From assembly GCF_001050235.1 (NCBI RefSeq), contig NZ_DF967972.1, positions 3,312,667-3,376,666 on the forward strand: a stretch of DNA of 64,000 nucleotides. Direction: 5' to 3'. Source of the DNA: Longilinea arvoryzae. Its GTDB lineage: Bacteria > Chloroflexota > Anaerolineae > Anaerolineales > Anaerolineaceae. Under the pieces are notes generated by a model that saw nothing but the letters and a program-made list of their open reading frames with translations, made no database searches and was not told the origin of the DNA. Of the stretch, positions 50,275 through 58,957 are shown piece by piece (the stretch's first letter is position 1; the number at the start of each line of letters is the position of its first letter). A program made the translations under genes and the position numbers.

Positions 50275-52157
50275 CAGTCGATCGCTGTCAATTCTGGCGG
50301 TGGCGTACAGCGGATCTCGGAGCCCGGAATTAGGTCGTCCAACATGCGAACGACAGAGGTCGCGTCGCCTTCGCGCGCCAGGCGGCCGAGTTCTTCCACC
50401 GCCCGCCGCAGCTTCTCGCCATGCAGTTCTTCCTGGGCGTCCAGGCGGAAAATATCCGGGTGCGGGGTGGGCTGGAAGGTGCAGCCTTCATCCCATAAAT
50501 CTTCGCTGAGTTTTTCACCCGGGCGCACGCCGGTAAAGACGATTTCGATATCCCGGCCCGGGGTCAAACCGGATAACCGGATCAGATCTTCGGCCAGGTC
50601 GAGAATACGAATTTGCTGCCCCATGTTGAGCACGTAAGTCTCACCGCCCTGCCCCAGACTGGCGGATTGGAGCACGAGATACACCGCTTCCGGAATGGTC
50701 ATGAAATAACGCCGCATATCCGGATGCGTGATGGTAATCGGCCCACCTCTGGCAATCTGACGCTTGAAAATGGGCACCACGCTGCCGCGACTGCCCAACA
50801 CGTTGCCAAAACGGACGACCGAATAAGCCAGGCCGGAACGGGCGGCTGCATCCAGAACGATCATCTCGCCGATCCGTTTGGTTCCGCCCATCACGTTGAC
50901 GGGACGAATGGCTTTGTCGGTGGAAATCATCACCAATCGTTCGACGCCATGGGAAACTGATAGGTCGACCAGATTTCGCGTCCCCAGGATGTTATTGGAT
51001 ACAGCTTCTTCGATGTTTTTTTCCATCATGGGCACGTGTTTGTGCGCCGCCGCATGGAAGACCACCTGCGGCTGATATTTATTCATCAAATTTTCCAGCC
51101 GGTCGCGGTCGCGCACATCACAAATCAACGGCTGGATTGGCAGACCCGGGAAGCTCTCCTGAAGATCAAGCAGTGTTTCGAAAATACTGTTCTCGCCATG
51201 TCCCAGCATCAGCAGTTCAGCCGGCCCCCAGCGAGCGATTTGACGGCACAACTCGCGGCCGATCGAACCGCCGGCGCCGGTCACCATCACCACCCGCCCA
51301 TTCAGCGTCTCGCCGATTTCTTCATCCCGGATGCGGGCTGGCTCGCGCCGCAGCAGGTCGGTGATATCCACATCCCGCAGGCGGCTGACACTGACCTTTC
51401 CACCCAGCAGTTCATAGATGCCGGGCATGGTGCGGAAGGGAATGCCCTTCAGGCGGCAAATATCCGAAACCATACGAATGATCCGGCCGGGAGCGCTGGG
51501 AATGGCAATGATCACTTCATCGATATGCTGGTTGTCCAGCACGTGCGCCAGATCTGTGATCGTACCGACCACGGGAATGCCATAAATTTGCTGGCGCTGC
51601 TTGGTGGGATTGTCATCCAAAAAACCGGCGGCAGTCAGGTTGATTTGCGAGCTTCGCTGCAACTCGCGCACCACCAGCGCGCCTGCATCGCCTGCGCCAA
51701 CGATCAACGCGCGTTTCGCCTGCGATTTATTGACATTCAGTGAGGCGTTTTCAGCCAGTACGCGCAAGGCCAATCGGAAACCGCCGCATAGAAGGATCGT
51801 CAGCAACCAATCGATCGCCAGCGCGGAGCGCGAAAGGCCGGCGAATACGCCCAGGCTGTGCAGGCTGATCAGCAAAACCGACACCACCAGGCTGGAAGTC
51901 GTCACCGCAAAAACGATCAGGGTCAATTCGCGCACGCTGGCGTATTTCCACATACGCCTGTACAGGCCAAAATATTGAAAGAAAAGAGGCTTGATAATGA
52001 CAGATACGCCGATCAACCAGTATATGGTGGGGAGATATTGCAGGAATGCAGCGCCTAATTCAAGGCGAAGGGCATAACTGCCCATCGCCGATGCGACGAT
52101 CAGCAAAATATCTCCCAACAGGATATACCGGCTACGAATCGTGGGTTTTGCCTTCAT
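50274..52157 (-). CDS. CapD/PglF-type nucleotide-sugar dehydratase
   Basis: A 627-residue membrane enzyme: four N-terminal helices, a first Rossmann-like region (AKRALIVGAGDAGALVVREL), and a C-terminal SDR domain beginning VVMVTGAGGSIGRELCRQI near residue 292. ENSIFETLLDLQ, VFHAAAHKHVPMMEKN and RLVMISTDKAIRPVNVMGGTKR match UDP-GlcNAc 4,6-dehydratases (PglF, WbpM, CapD). In that group Met replaces the SDR Tyr, and MGGTKR fits that pattern. It makes 4-keto-6-deoxy sugars for surface glycans. It follows the initiating sugar transferase by 3 bases. Confidence 0.92.
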   Translation of the reverse strand: MKAKPTIRSRYILLGDILLIVASAMGSYALRLELGAAFLQYLPTIYWLIGVSVIIKPLFFQYFGLYRRMWKYASVRELTLIVFAVTTSSLVVSVLLISLHSLGVFAGLSRSALAIDWLLTILLCGGFRLALRVLAENASLNVNKSQAKRALIVGAGDAGALVVRELQRSSQINLTAAGFLDDNPTKQRQQIYGIPVVGTITDLAHVLDNQHIDEVIIAIPSAPGRIIRMVSDICRLKGIPFRTMPGIYELLGGKVSVSRLRDVDITDLLRREPARIRDEEIGETLNGRVVMVTGAGGSIGRELCRQIARWGPAELLMLGHGENSIFETLLDLQESFPGLPIQPLICDVRDRDRLENLMNKYQPQVVFHAAAHKHVPMMEKNIEEAVSNNILGTRNLVDLSVSHGVERLVMISTDKAIRPVNVMGGTKRIGEMIVLDAAARSGLAYSVVRFGNVLGSRGSVVPIFKRQIARGGPITITHPDMRRYFMTIPEAVYLVLQSASLGQGGETYVLNMGQQIRILDLAEDLIRLSGLTPGRDIEIVFTGVRPGEKLSEDLWDEGCTFQPTPHPDIFRLDAQEELHGEKLRRAVEELGRLAREGDATSVVRMLDDLIPGSEIRCTPPPELTAID

Positions 52158-52160
52158 TCT

Positions 52161-53585
52161 TTATTGCCCTTTTAACCCAATAACGGTGCTGACCGTACGG
52201 ATGAGGATCAGGATATCCAGCAATAAGGTTCGGTGCTTGATGTAGTAGAGGTCGTATTCCTGTTTGATGGTATTGGTCGGGACGTCCCAGGCATATCCGA
52301 AGTTCACTTGAGCCCATCCGGTCAGGCCGGGCTTGACGAACAGACGCGCCCGGTAAAATGGAATGTCGAGCTGGAATTTTTCGATCAATTCAGGTCGCTC
52401 AGATCGCGGCCCCACCAGGCTCATATCGCCTTTCAGAACATTAAAGAAGAACTGCGGCAATTCATCGAGATGGCTTCTTCGAAGGAACCGGCCGACGTTC
52501 GTCACGCGTTCGTCATTTTCAACGGCTGGCCGTGCGTGGCCATCTTTTTCAGCGTTCTGAACCATGGTGCGAAATTTGTAAATCTTGAACGGTTTCCCGT
52601 ACATGCCCAGGCGCTCCTGGGTGTAGAAAAGCGGAAATCCGCTGTCAATCAAAGTGGCCAGCGCCACAAATGGCAAAATGAGCAGCATCCCCGCGGTGCC
52701 GATCAAGCCGCCCAGGATATCGATCAGGCGTTTCGCCAGATCGAAAAAAGCATTGGCGTGCGCCTGGTCGACAAAAGAGCGCAAAATCCAATCGGATTGA
52801 AGCAGTGCAATCGGTACTCGCCCAAGCAGTTCTTCGTACACACTGCCGAAAGTGGAGACCTCGATGCCGCGTTCGCGCGCTTCCAACAATGCATTGAACA
52901 TGGTCGAATTCATCTCGCCCGAAATGGCAAAAATCAAATCCGAAATGCATTCCCGGTCGATGATCTCGAGCAGATCGGATCCTCCGCCAATGACCTTGAC
53001 CTTTTCCACATCCTCCCCAATTTTGGAGGGATCGTCATCGATAAAACCAACGACGAAGAAAGGCGGCGGCCAAATTTGGTGGATCTGTTCGACCAGGGTA
53101 CTGCCAGCTCTGCCGGCGCCCACGATGAGGACGCGGCGCATGAATTGCGGGGCCGTAAAAATATTGATGTAGAGAGAACGCCATCCCAGCGTAAACAGAG
53201 AGGCGGCCAAAACAAACCCAGCTACGCCACGCCGCGGCAGCGGGTCCTTGGCGATAAAAAAGATGAGCAGGTAGATGGCCATGCCAATGCCGGCCGCCAG
53301 GGCGATACCCCGCAACGTTTCCCTGCGGCTGTTGGCGCGGCGCATATCGTAAAGTTCGATGAGCAGGATCAGCCAGAAGGCCGGCAATAAGATGAACCAG
53401 GTTGGAACCCGTTCATTCAGGAATTTCCAGGAAAATTTTAACCACGCATCGCCCTGCGCCCAGAAATATAAAGCGATCAACAGGGCAATCAGGGTCACCA
53501 GCAAATCACCGATAAATAATAGAACGCGCTTGTCCGTGGCGCGCATTCGCCAGAGTGGTTTTTGATGATTTTGTGAATAGGCCAT
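52161..53585 (-). CDS. Undecaprenyl-phosphate sugar phosphotransferase (initiating transferase)
   Basis: A 474-residue polyisoprenyl-phosphate hexose-1-phosphate transferase of the WbaP/WcaJ type. Four N-terminal helices and a CoA-binding-like domain ([18 protein letters not shown]) precede a fifth membrane helix and the catalytic bacterial sugar transferase domain: [63 protein letters not shown] and [14 protein letters not shown]. It transfers a sugar phosphate to undecaprenyl phosphate and so starts each repeat unit of an exopolysaccharide. It is co-oriented with GT2, CapD and FemAB genes. Confidence 0.93.
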   Translation of the reverse strand: [474 protein letters not shown]

Positions 53586-53588
53586 GGC

Positions 53589-54584
53589 TTATGATTCTAC
53601 CGCCGATCTGATCAGGCTCCAAAGGAATCCAAAACCCCAGGAAAAATGCATGACTGAAATGGCCAGCGGGACTCCCATTATATACCGAAGATCGCGCTTT
53701 CTACGTACCACCGGTACGGACCCGGCTATCAATGCCAGAAGATAAAATCCAAGTTCAAAAAGCAGCAGCCAGCGCGCCAGCGGCAAAAACAATCCCGCCA
53801 GGGCCAGGATCAAAATACTTGCCGCAAAAAGAGGCGGCAAAGCCTGTCGCCAGCGGATGGTCGCCGGGTAGCGTTTCAACATGCGCAACTTCCAATAGCC
53901 GTAGCGGAAATATTGTTTCGCCAATCCCGAAAAGGTTGGGCGGGAAAAATACACCGAGTGAATGTCCGGATCCAGAAAAACCCGGCCGCCCCGCAAACGA
54001 ATGCGCGTGTTGAGTTCGTAGTCTTCGTTCGACAGCAGGGTTTCGTCATACCCGCCAATATTGGCCAGATATGCGCGGTAAAACGAACCGAAAGGCACGG
54101 TGTCCACCGGACCGGGTTTGCTGCCGTAGCGGTAAAGCGCGTCCCCAACCCCGAAGGGATGGGCAGCGGCCGCGGAAATCGCCCGCGCAGTAAATGTGGC
54201 GGCGCCGGGCTGAATCTCCCACACGCCGCCAACATTATCTCCGAATTTCGATTCAAGGTCTCTGACGCAGCGTTCCACATAATTCAACGCCGGGACAGAA
54301 TGAGCATCCAATCGAATCACAATTTCACCCGTAGCGGCGGCCAGGGCAACATTCAAGCCAGCCGGTATGTGCCGCCTGGGGTTGCTGACCAGGCGAACTC
54401 TCAAGTCCGGATGATCCGACTGAAACTGTGCGATGGCTTCTCGGGTTCGATCGGTCGAAAGGCCATCCGCGATGACCACTTCCATCCGCGCACGCGGGTA
54501 GGTCTGGTCATACAATGCCTGCAGAAGCAGCGGGATGGTCGCCTGTTCGTTATAGCATGGAATAATGATGGAAACTTGGGTCAT
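53589..54584 (-). CDS. Family 2 glycosyltransferase, ExoA-like
   Basis: A 331-residue GT-A glycosyltransferase. The N-terminus VSIIIPCYNEQATIPLLLQALYDQTYP and VVIADGLSTDRTREAIAQF are typical; the metal motif reads VIRLDAHSVP (DxH in ExoA-like enzymes), followed by GVGDALYR, VDTVPFGSFYRA and LSNEDYELNTRIRLRGGRVFLDP. A C-terminal membrane segment pair (PPLFAASILILALAGLFLPLARWLLLFELGFYLLALIAG) anchors it. ExoA-type enzymes elongate exopolysaccharide units, which matches the adjacent initiating transferase. It is the first gene of the envelope cluster. Confidence 0.92.
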   Translation of the reverse strand: MTQVSIIIPCYNEQATIPLLLQALYDQTYPRARMEVVIADGLSTDRTREAIAQFQSDHPDLRVRLVSNPRRHIPAGLNVALAAATGEIVIRLDAHSVPALNYVERCVRDLESKFGDNVGGVWEIQPGAATFTARAISAAAAHPFGVGDALYRYGSKPGPVDTVPFGSFYRAYLANIGGYDETLLSNEDYELNTRIRLRGGRVFLDPDIHSVYFSRPTFSGLAKQYFRYGYWKLRMLKRYPATIRWRQALPPLFAASILILALAGLFLPLARWLLLFELGFYLLALIAGSVPVVRRKRDLRYIMGVPLAISVMHFSWGFGFLWSLIRSAVES

Positions 54585-54601
54585 GACCCTGCGCGAGGGA
54601 G

Positions 54602-55012
54602 CTATTTCTCTTCAGCCGGGAGAGAGGCAACGGCCTCGATTTCGACGGCGCCGCCTTTGGGTAGCGCTGCAACCTGGATAGCGGATCGCGCCGGTGGATT
54701 TTCGGTGAAGAATTCAGCATAGACAGAATTCATGCGCGCAAAATCATTGATATCGCGCAGAAATACCGTCGTTTTCACGACATAGGCAAGCCCCGTGCCA
54801 GCCGCCTGCAAAATGTGGCTCAGATTGGTCAAAGCCTGGCGCGTTTCTGCCTCCACGCCCCCCTCGACCAGGGCGCCGGTAACCGGATCAAGACCCAATT
54901 GCCCGGATGTGAAAACAAACGGGCCTGCTTTAATGGCCATCGAATAAGGGCCAATCGCCTTGGGTGCATTTTCGGCAGCGATGACAGTACGGTCTTCACA
55001 GCAATGACTCAT
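54602..55012 (-). CDS. RidA/YjgF family enamine/imine deaminase
   Basis: A 136-residue RidA protein that hydrolyses reactive 2-aminoacrylate and related imines. The chain shows APKAIGPYSMAIKAGPFVFTSGQLGLDPVTG, and the late NSVYAEFFTENPPARSAIQVAALPKGGAVEIEAVA with the Arg of the active site (PARSAIQV) and Glu near the end. GAGGAAAAATC precedes the ATG. Its substrate fits PLP enzymes nearby, such as the D-cysteine desulfhydrase-like protein. The family usually forms trimers. Confidence 0.93.
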   Translation of the reverse strand: MSHCCEDRTVIAAENAPKAIGPYSMAIKAGPFVFTSGQLGLDPVTGALVEGGVEAETRQALTNLSHILQAAGTGLAYVVKTTVFLRDINDFARMNSVYAEFFTENPPARSAIQVAALPKGGAVEIEAVASLPAEEK

Positions 55013-55088
55013 GATTTTTCCTCGTATTTTGATTTTCTTATGCTGATTTTACGACAACTTCACCAATTTCGGGAGCGAACGGAGGCGT

Positions 55089-55117
55089 AAAAAGGCGGGC
55101 AATTCGAATTGCCCGCC
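55089..55117 (-). terminator. Terminator of cydAB
   Basis: Perfect 12-base-pair palindrome GGCGGGCAATTC/GAATTGCCCGCC (55094-55117) followed on the minus strand by TTTTT. It lies 20 bases after the cydB stop, leaving no space for a cydX gene before termination. Confidence 0.92.
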
Positions 55118-55137
55118 TGGATGGAAGGATCGCGATC

Positions 55138-56154
55138 CTAGTAATGCAATTCCTTCGGCTTTGAACTGACCCGCTTTCGGAAGACCCAGTACGTCCAGCC
55201 CTGATAGGCCAGTACGATCGGCACGAAGATCAACGCCACCGTGCTCATGACGGTCAGGGTATAGGGACTGGATGAAGCATTGTCAACCGTCAAACTAAAG
55301 GCCGGGTCGATGCTCGATATCAGGACCCGCGGGAACAGGAGCATGAATAAAGTCGTGACAGCCAGGGCGATGGACAGCGTCATGAATGTGAATGCCCAAC
55401 CATCCTGTTTTTGACGGACGAACCAGCCCACGACCAGGAGCGCAATCACGGTAAAGATCGGAATGACCCCCGGATCGATCCCCAATTTGGTGAGGATATC
55501 GGTTTTGAAATACATGCCAACTGTGTAACCCACCAGGACGATCACGAGGGGCAGCCACACCCGGCCGGCGATCTTGCGGGCAGGCTCCGAAATCTCCGTA
55601 TCGGTTTTCAACGTCAGGAAGATGGCGCCGTGTAAGGTGAAGGCCAACAACGAAACCAGTCCACCCAGCAGGGCATACGGATTGAGTAGATTCCAGAAAC
55701 CGCCCACGTACTGCATATGGGCATCGATCGGCACCCCCAACACGAAGTTCGTGAAGGCCACCCCCCATAACAGGGCGGGCACCAGACTGCCGACAAAGAT
55801 CGCCCAGTCCCACAGACTGCGCCAGCGCGGATTGTCGTCCTTGCCGCGAAATTCAAACGCCACACCCCGCACGATCAAGGCAATCAGCATCAGAAACAAC
55901 GGCAGATAGAAGCCACTGAATAGCGTGGCGTACCATTGCGGGAAGGCTGCAAATGTGGCTCCGCCGGCGGTGAGCAACCAGACTTCATTGCCGTCCCAGT
56001 GCGGTCCTATGGTATTGATCATTACGCGCCGCTTGGTATCCGTTTTGCCGAGAAACGGCAGCAGGATTCCCACCCCAAAATCGAAACCTTCGAGCACAAA
56101 ATAGCCGATATACAATATGGCAATCAATATAAACCAAAGGACGTTTAATTGCAT
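55138..56154 (-). CDS. cydB: Cytochrome bd ubiquinol oxidase subunit II
   Basis: A 338-residue CydB with about nine helices. The family start is clear: LWFILIAILYIGYFVLEGFDFGVGILLPFLGKTD, followed by MINTIGPHWDGNEVWLLTAGGATFAAFPQWYATLFSGFYLPLFLML. The C-terminal helices end in FVPIVLAYQGWTYWVFRKRV. AGGAGG lies before the ATG, 9 bases after cydA. It forms the bd-type quinol oxidase with CydA, useful at low oxygen. Its operon closes with a perfect terminator. Confidence 0.95.
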   Translation of the reverse strand: MQLNVLWFILIAILYIGYFVLEGFDFGVGILLPFLGKTDTKRRVMINTIGPHWDGNEVWLLTAGGATFAAFPQWYATLFSGFYLPLFLMLIALIVRGVAFEFRGKDDNPRWRSLWDWAIFVGSLVPALLWGVAFTNFVLGVPIDAHMQYVGGFWNLLNPYALLGGLVSLLAFTLHGAIFLTLKTDTEISEPARKIAGRVWLPLVIVLVGYTVGMYFKTDILTKLGIDPGVIPIFTVIALLVVGWFVRQKQDGWAFTFMTLSIALAVTTLFMLLFPRVLISSIDPAFSLTVDNASSSPYTLTVMSTVALIFVPIVLAYQGWTYWVFRKRVSSKPKELHY

Positions 56155-56163
56155 GTCAGCCTC

Positions 56164-57543
56164 CTATTCCTGGTAAGCTTCTTCGATCGCGATGGGCTTG
56201 CCCTCATCCGCCAACGGTTCAGGCCCGGCCTTGGCATACTTGGCCAGCAAATAGACATCCGCGATGAGTAGAAGACCGTAGACCAGGGTAAAACCGATCA
56301 ACGACGCCAGGACCATGCCAGTCGATAGATTTGGCGAAAAAGCATCTTCTGTCTTGAGCAAGCCGTAGACCACCCATGGCTGCCGGCCGATCTCGGTCAA
56401 GATCCAGCCGGTGGTGTTGGATAGATACGGCAAGGCGATGAAAAACGGGAACAGGTTGAGGAATTTGAATTTCTCAGCCGGCCGGTTTTTCAAAACATTG
56501 AAGAGGGCATAGGCAGCCACGGCAAACATGAGAAAGCCCAGGCCGACCATGACACGGAAGGACCAGTAATTGATAAAGATGATGGGCGTGTAGTTCCCGG
56601 CGCCGTAGGTCTGCTCGTAATCCGCCTGAAGCTCGTTGATGCCCATGACCCGGCCGTTCAGGCGGTTGTAGGAAAGCAGACTGAGCAGCCTCGGAATGCG
56701 AATATCGACGATATTGCTTTTATTGGCCTGGTCGACGATGGTAAACAGCGATAAGGCGGCCGGATCTTCGCTATTCCACAATGCTTCTGCCGCCGCCATT
56801 TTCATGGGTTGAGTCTGGACCATGTGCTGCGCCTGGCTGTGGCCCACCAGAATGACCAGCAGAACGGCCACGCTGCCGAAGACCGCCGCGGTCTGGAACG
56901 AGCGGCGGAACATTCCATCCTTCTTGCGCAGCAAATGATAGGCGCTGATGCTCATCACAAAAAAGGCTGCCGTCGTAAAGCCGGAGAAAATCACATGCGG
57001 GAATTGCACCCAGACATTCGGGTTCTGGAGGAGCGCCCCAAAATCGCTCATCACGGCCCGACCATTCTGGATGCTGTAACCAACCGGTTGCTGCATGAAG
57101 GAATTGGCGATCAAGATCCACAATGCGGATATGACCGTGCCAAATGCCACCAGCCAGATCGCGGTCAGGTGCAGTTTCTTGGAGACCCTTTCCCAGCTAA
57201 AAATCCAGAAACCCAGGAAAGTGGATTCCAGGAAGAATGCCAGCAGGGCCTCGATCGCCAGCGGCGCGCCAAAGATATCCCCGACGAACCGGGAATATTC
57301 CGACCAGTTCATTCCAAACTGGAATTCCTGCACAATACCGGTCACCACACCCATGGCGAAATTGATCAGGAACAGCTTTCCCCAAAATTTTGCCATGCGC
57401 TTGTAATCCTCGTTGTTGGTGCGCGCGTATTGAGTTTCCATGAGCGCAACCAGCACCGAGAGGCCGATCGTTAACGGTACGAAAAAGAAATGATATATGG
57501 TCGTAACGGCGAATTGGATCTGCGAAAGAGTCAGCACATTCAT
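56164..57543 (-). CDS. cydA: Cytochrome bd ubiquinol oxidase subunit I
   Basis: A 459-residue CydA, the heme-bearing subunit. Start ATG 57543 is chosen because GAGGAG lies six bases upstream; a further in-frame ATG nine codons earlier lacks a site. Heme b595 His is in TIYHFFFVPLTIGLS, and EALLAFFLESTFLGFWIFSW carries conserved Glu residues. Another heme ligand His is in VQFPHVIFSGF, the short Q-loop has QPMKMAAAEALW, and EIGRQPWVVYGLL closes the core. The short Q-loop resembles that of Gram-positive bd oxidases. No cydX is visible in the operon. Confidence 0.95.
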   Translation of the reverse strand: MNVLTLSQIQFAVTTIYHFFFVPLTIGLSVLVALMETQYARTNNEDYKRMAKFWGKLFLINFAMGVVTGIVQEFQFGMNWSEYSRFVGDIFGAPLAIEALLAFFLESTFLGFWIFSWERVSKKLHLTAIWLVAFGTVISALWILIANSFMQQPVGYSIQNGRAVMSDFGALLQNPNVWVQFPHVIFSGFTTAAFFVMSISAYHLLRKKDGMFRRSFQTAAVFGSVAVLLVILVGHSQAQHMVQTQPMKMAAAEALWNSEDPAALSLFTIVDQANKSNIVDIRIPRLLSLLSYNRLNGRVMGINELQADYEQTYGAGNYTPIIFINYWSFRVMVGLGFLMFAVAAYALFNVLKNRPAEKFKFLNLFPFFIALPYLSNTTGWILTEIGRQPWVVYGLLKTEDAFSPNLSTGMVLASLIGFTLVYGLLLIADVYLLAKYAKAGPEPLADEGKPIAIEEAYQE

Positions 57544-57687
57544 AAACAACTCCTCATCAATGAAGTTCATCGCGACGTTTTATTAACGGATCCCCTATTC
57601 ATAACAGTCTAGCGATCCGAGTCCCAAAAGCCTATGGAAGGGTGTCATTCGGCCATCCTGAATAATTTCCCCATGAATTCATCCTCT

Positions 57688-57703
57688 GTCATCACCCAAT
57701 GAC
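57688..57703. promoter_or_regulatory. Interrupted palindrome upstream of cydA
   Basis: GTCAT-CACCCA-ATGAC: five-base arms and a six-base spacer, about 145 bases before cydA. The minus strand reads TTGGGTGA across it, a word also found twice upstream of the caa3 operon. A regulator site is possible. Confidence 0.3.
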
Positions 57704-57830
57704 TTCCGGGATTTTCCACAATTGTAGATGAGGTTGGATGAACGCGCAATCATAAATCCAAAAGAGTTATTTTACCTAAAAAGGCCGGTGAAGGATTCGC
57801 GATTGTACGTATAGAACCCGCCTTAAAGAC

Positions 57831-57839
57831 TGGTATAAT
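57831..57839 (+). promoter_or_regulatory. Extended -10 promoter of prfA-prmC-tsaC
   Basis: TGGTATAAT is a perfect extended -10 (TGnTATAAT). Predicted start near 57846, about 35 bases before prfA. Extended -10 promoters need no good -35 box, and none is seen. Confidence 0.7.
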
Positions 57840-57880
57840 TATTAGCTTGGTGCACAAAATTTCAAAACCTTTGGATCCTT

Positions 57881-58957
57881 ATGCTTGAAAAGCTTGCCTC
57901 AATCGAAGCCCATTATGACGAATTAAGCCATCTGCTCGAACAGAGTTCAGATGACTATCAGCGTATCGCTGAACTGGCGAAGGAACGCGCTGAAATCGAA
58001 CCCATCGTCCTGAAATCCCGCGAATATAAAACGCTGCTCAAGCAGGTCGAAGAAGCGCGCGACCTGTTGAACAGCGATGACGCTGAACTCCACGAACTGG
58101 CCACTGCCGAATTGCAGGAAATCGAACCCCAGGTTGTTCAACTGGAAAAAGATCTCAAAGCCCTGTTGGTGCCCAAAGATCCGCGCGATCACCGTAACGT
58201 CATCTTCGAAATTCGGGCCGGCACAGGCGGCGATGAAGCAGCATTGTTCGCCGCCGATTTGTTCCGCATGTATTCGCACTATGCCGAACGAAGAAACTGG
58301 AAAGTGGAAATCCTCTCGCAGAGTGAAATTGGCCTGGGCGGTTTCAAAGAAATCGTCTTCAATATCAAAGGCAAGGGCGCTTATTCGCGTATGAAATACG
58401 AATCCGGCGTCCACCGCGTGCAACGCGTACCCATCACCGAAGCCGCCGGGCGTATTCACACCTCCACCGTCACGGTGGCCGTCCTGGCGGAAGTTGAAGA
58501 TGTGGATATCCAGATTCCGGAAAAAGATATCCAGATCGAAGTCTATCGTTCGGCAGGCGCCGGCGGCCAGAACGTGCAGAAAAACTCAACGGCTGTCCGC
58601 CTTCTGCACCTGCCTACCGGCCTGGTGGTGACCTGCCAGGATGAACGCTCGCAGTTGCAGAATAAATTGCGCGCCATGAATATCCTGCGCGCGCGCCTGT
58701 ACGACCTGGAACAGCAAAAACGCCAGCAGGAACTGGATGACTCGCGCCGCTCGCAAATTGGCACGGGAGAGCGCTCCGAAAAGATCCGCACGTACAATTA
58801 CCCTCAAAACCGGGTGACGGATCACCGCATCAATATTTCCTCTTTCAATCTTCCCGCGGTCATGGATGGCGAACTGGATGAATTTATCGACGAGCTGTCC
58901 ATCCGGGAGGAAAGCGAACGCCTTTCGACGACCGGCGAGGAAGATGGAGACGAATAG
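57881..58957 (+). CDS. prfA: Peptide chain release factor 1
   Basis: RF1, 358 residues, reading UAA and UAG. The codon-recognition tripeptide is P-I-T in VHRVQRVPITEAAGRIHTS (RF1 class PxT; RF2 would have SPF). The peptidyl-tRNA hydrolysis motif GGQ is in RSAGAGGQNVQKNSTAVRLLHLPTG near residue 225; the flanking NVQKNST differs from the common HVNTTDS. The N-terminal coiled region is normal. Its presence shows that TAG is used as a stop here, which bears on the TAG in the alcohol dehydrogenase gene. prmC, its modifier, starts inside its last codons. Confidence 0.95.
   Translation: MLEKLASIEAHYDELSHLLEQSSDDYQRIAELAKERAEIEPIVLKSREYKTLLKQVEEARDLLNSDDAELHELATAELQEIEPQVVQLEKDLKALLVPKDPRDHRNVIFEIRAGTGGDEAALFAADLFRMYSHYAERRNWKVEILSQSEIGLGGFKEIVFNIKGKGAYSRMKYESGVHRVQRVPITEAAGRIHTSTVTVAVLAEVEDVDIQIPEKDIQIEVYRSAGAGGQNVQKNSTAVRLLHLPTGLVVTCQDERSQLQNKLRAMNILRARLYDLEQQKRQQELDDSRRSQIGTGERSEKIRTYNYPQNRVTDHRINISSFNLPAVMDGELDEFIDELSIREESERLSTTGEEDGDE

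Larger units (their letters stand above)
57544..57880. other. 337-base gap between divergent cydA and prfA
   Basis: No gene, tRNA or terminator is seen. It holds the extended -10 of prfA at 57831-57839, an interrupted palindrome GTCATCACCCAATGAC at 57688-57703, and the cydA ribosome-binding site. The rest shows nothing I can name, and no convincing -35/-10 pair for cydAB was found. Confidence 0.7.

Noticed and set aside
52233..53390. A 385-codon open frame on the plus strand opposite the sugar transferase gene.
   Set aside because: The minus-strand frame carries all the catalytic motifs, while the plus-strand product has no domain pattern and is rich in Arg, Gln and His, as antisense shadows are.
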